A stretch of 27,286 bases of DNA from a virus. Position numbers and translations under genes: made by a program. The notes under the pieces are model-generated. The model had not been told where the DNA came from, did not search any database, and saw only the letters and a program-made list of their open reading frames with translations. The stretch lies in IMG/VR virus record IMGVR_UViG_3300046820_002594, positions 1-27,286 of that record, one strand, 5' to 3'. How positions within the stretch are numbered: the first letter of the stretch is position 1; each line of letters starts with the position of its first letter. Shown in pieces: positions 27,059-27,286 of the stretch.

Positions 27059-27286
27059 ATGACTCTCCCGCGCCCCATTGCAATTATTCCTGATAATCAG
27101 TGTGTAGTTGATGCACTAACTAATATGGCTACCATTTATGCTAACACTTATAATAACAATAATATGGCGGACCAATATATTAATTACGCGCGGACTATTG
27201 CAGAGTGGGAACAGAACCTGACTTGGGGCGCTCCCCCATTTGCTGATAATGTAACATATAACTTTGTCATGGACTTTCTGGCTCTT
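27059..27286 (+). CDS. Partial hypothetical protein cut by window end
   Basis: The frame from ATG 27059 is open for 76 codons to the window edge, starting MTLPRPIAIIPDNQC and continuing through NMATIYANTYNNNNMADQ and EWEQNLTWGAPPF. The codon use and Asn/Trp content look coding; I do not recognise the product. Start follows the 44-bp duplication immediately. Confidence 0.6.
   Translation, partial: MTLPRPIAIIPDNQCVVDALTNMATIYANTYNNNNMADQYINYARTIAEWEQNLTWGAPPFADNVTYNFVMDFLAL

Overview
The window looks like part of a large dsDNA virus genome of the Nucleocytoviricota, most likely an Imitervirales (mimivirus-like, possibly algal) virus. Evidence: intron-free, tightly packed genes on both strands; an Erv1/ALR thiol oxidase; a ThyX plus thymidine kinase pair; a type of HNH nuclease and of GIY-YIG homing nucleases common in these viruses; many small tail-anchored and hypothetical proteins; nine tRNA genes; and an AAAATT(T)GA promoter motif close to the mimivirus early promoter AAAATTGA. 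Placement below order level cannot be made from this window alone.

Layout. 1-5.2 kb: mostly small unknown, membrane and coiled-coil proteins (one DUF2177 protein), then an S49/SppA-type serine peptidase. 5.19-5.44 kb: 30-bp tandem repeats between two convergent genes. 5.4-7.9 kb: a putative amidoligase and two hypothetical genes. 7.9-11.2 kb: a 1093-residue nuclease-helicase with seven helicase-associated (HA) repeats. 11.3-17.6 kb: a metabolic and surface-glycan region with three glycosyltransferases, ThyX, thymidine kinase and a fibronectin III-vanadium haloperoxidase fusion. 17.6-18.6 kb: Erv1 and HNH. 18.7-26.1 kb: a minus-strand array of nine tRNA genes interleaved with four GIY-YIG endonucleases, a PD-(D/E)XK nuclease and a SAP-DNA methyltransferase. 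26.1-27.3 kb: a membrane protein, a duplicated promoter-like region and the start of a gene cut by the window edge.

The most unusual part is the tRNA/GIY-YIG array. Four tRNA units (Arg, and each of three Leu) have the same upstream arrangement: a CTTTAAGT box (ACTTAAAG on the transcribed strand) about 38-43 nt upstream, then a GAAA-tetraloop hairpin ending 0-6 nt before the tRNA, with stem changes that covary between copies. Two of the tRNA-Leu genes carry insertions in the D arm (109 and 31 nt) that share a hairpin plus TCCAAAAAA design. The endonuclease genes instead have AAAATT(T)GA about 30-43 nt before their start codons. One endonuclease is bounded by a 13-bp copy of the neighbouring tRNA-Thr 3' end, as expected for an insertion at a tRNA end. 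Ile, Val and Leu tRNAs carry G34 anticodons that are unusual for eukaryotic nuclear tRNAs.

How the genes may work together (inference): ThyX and TK supply dTMP; the glycosyltransferases decorate virion or cell surface; Erv1 forms disulfides in virion proteins; the nuclease-helicase, methyltransferase and PD-(D/E)XK protein could act on competing DNA; the tRNA set supplements host translation and doubles as a landing site for homing nucleases.
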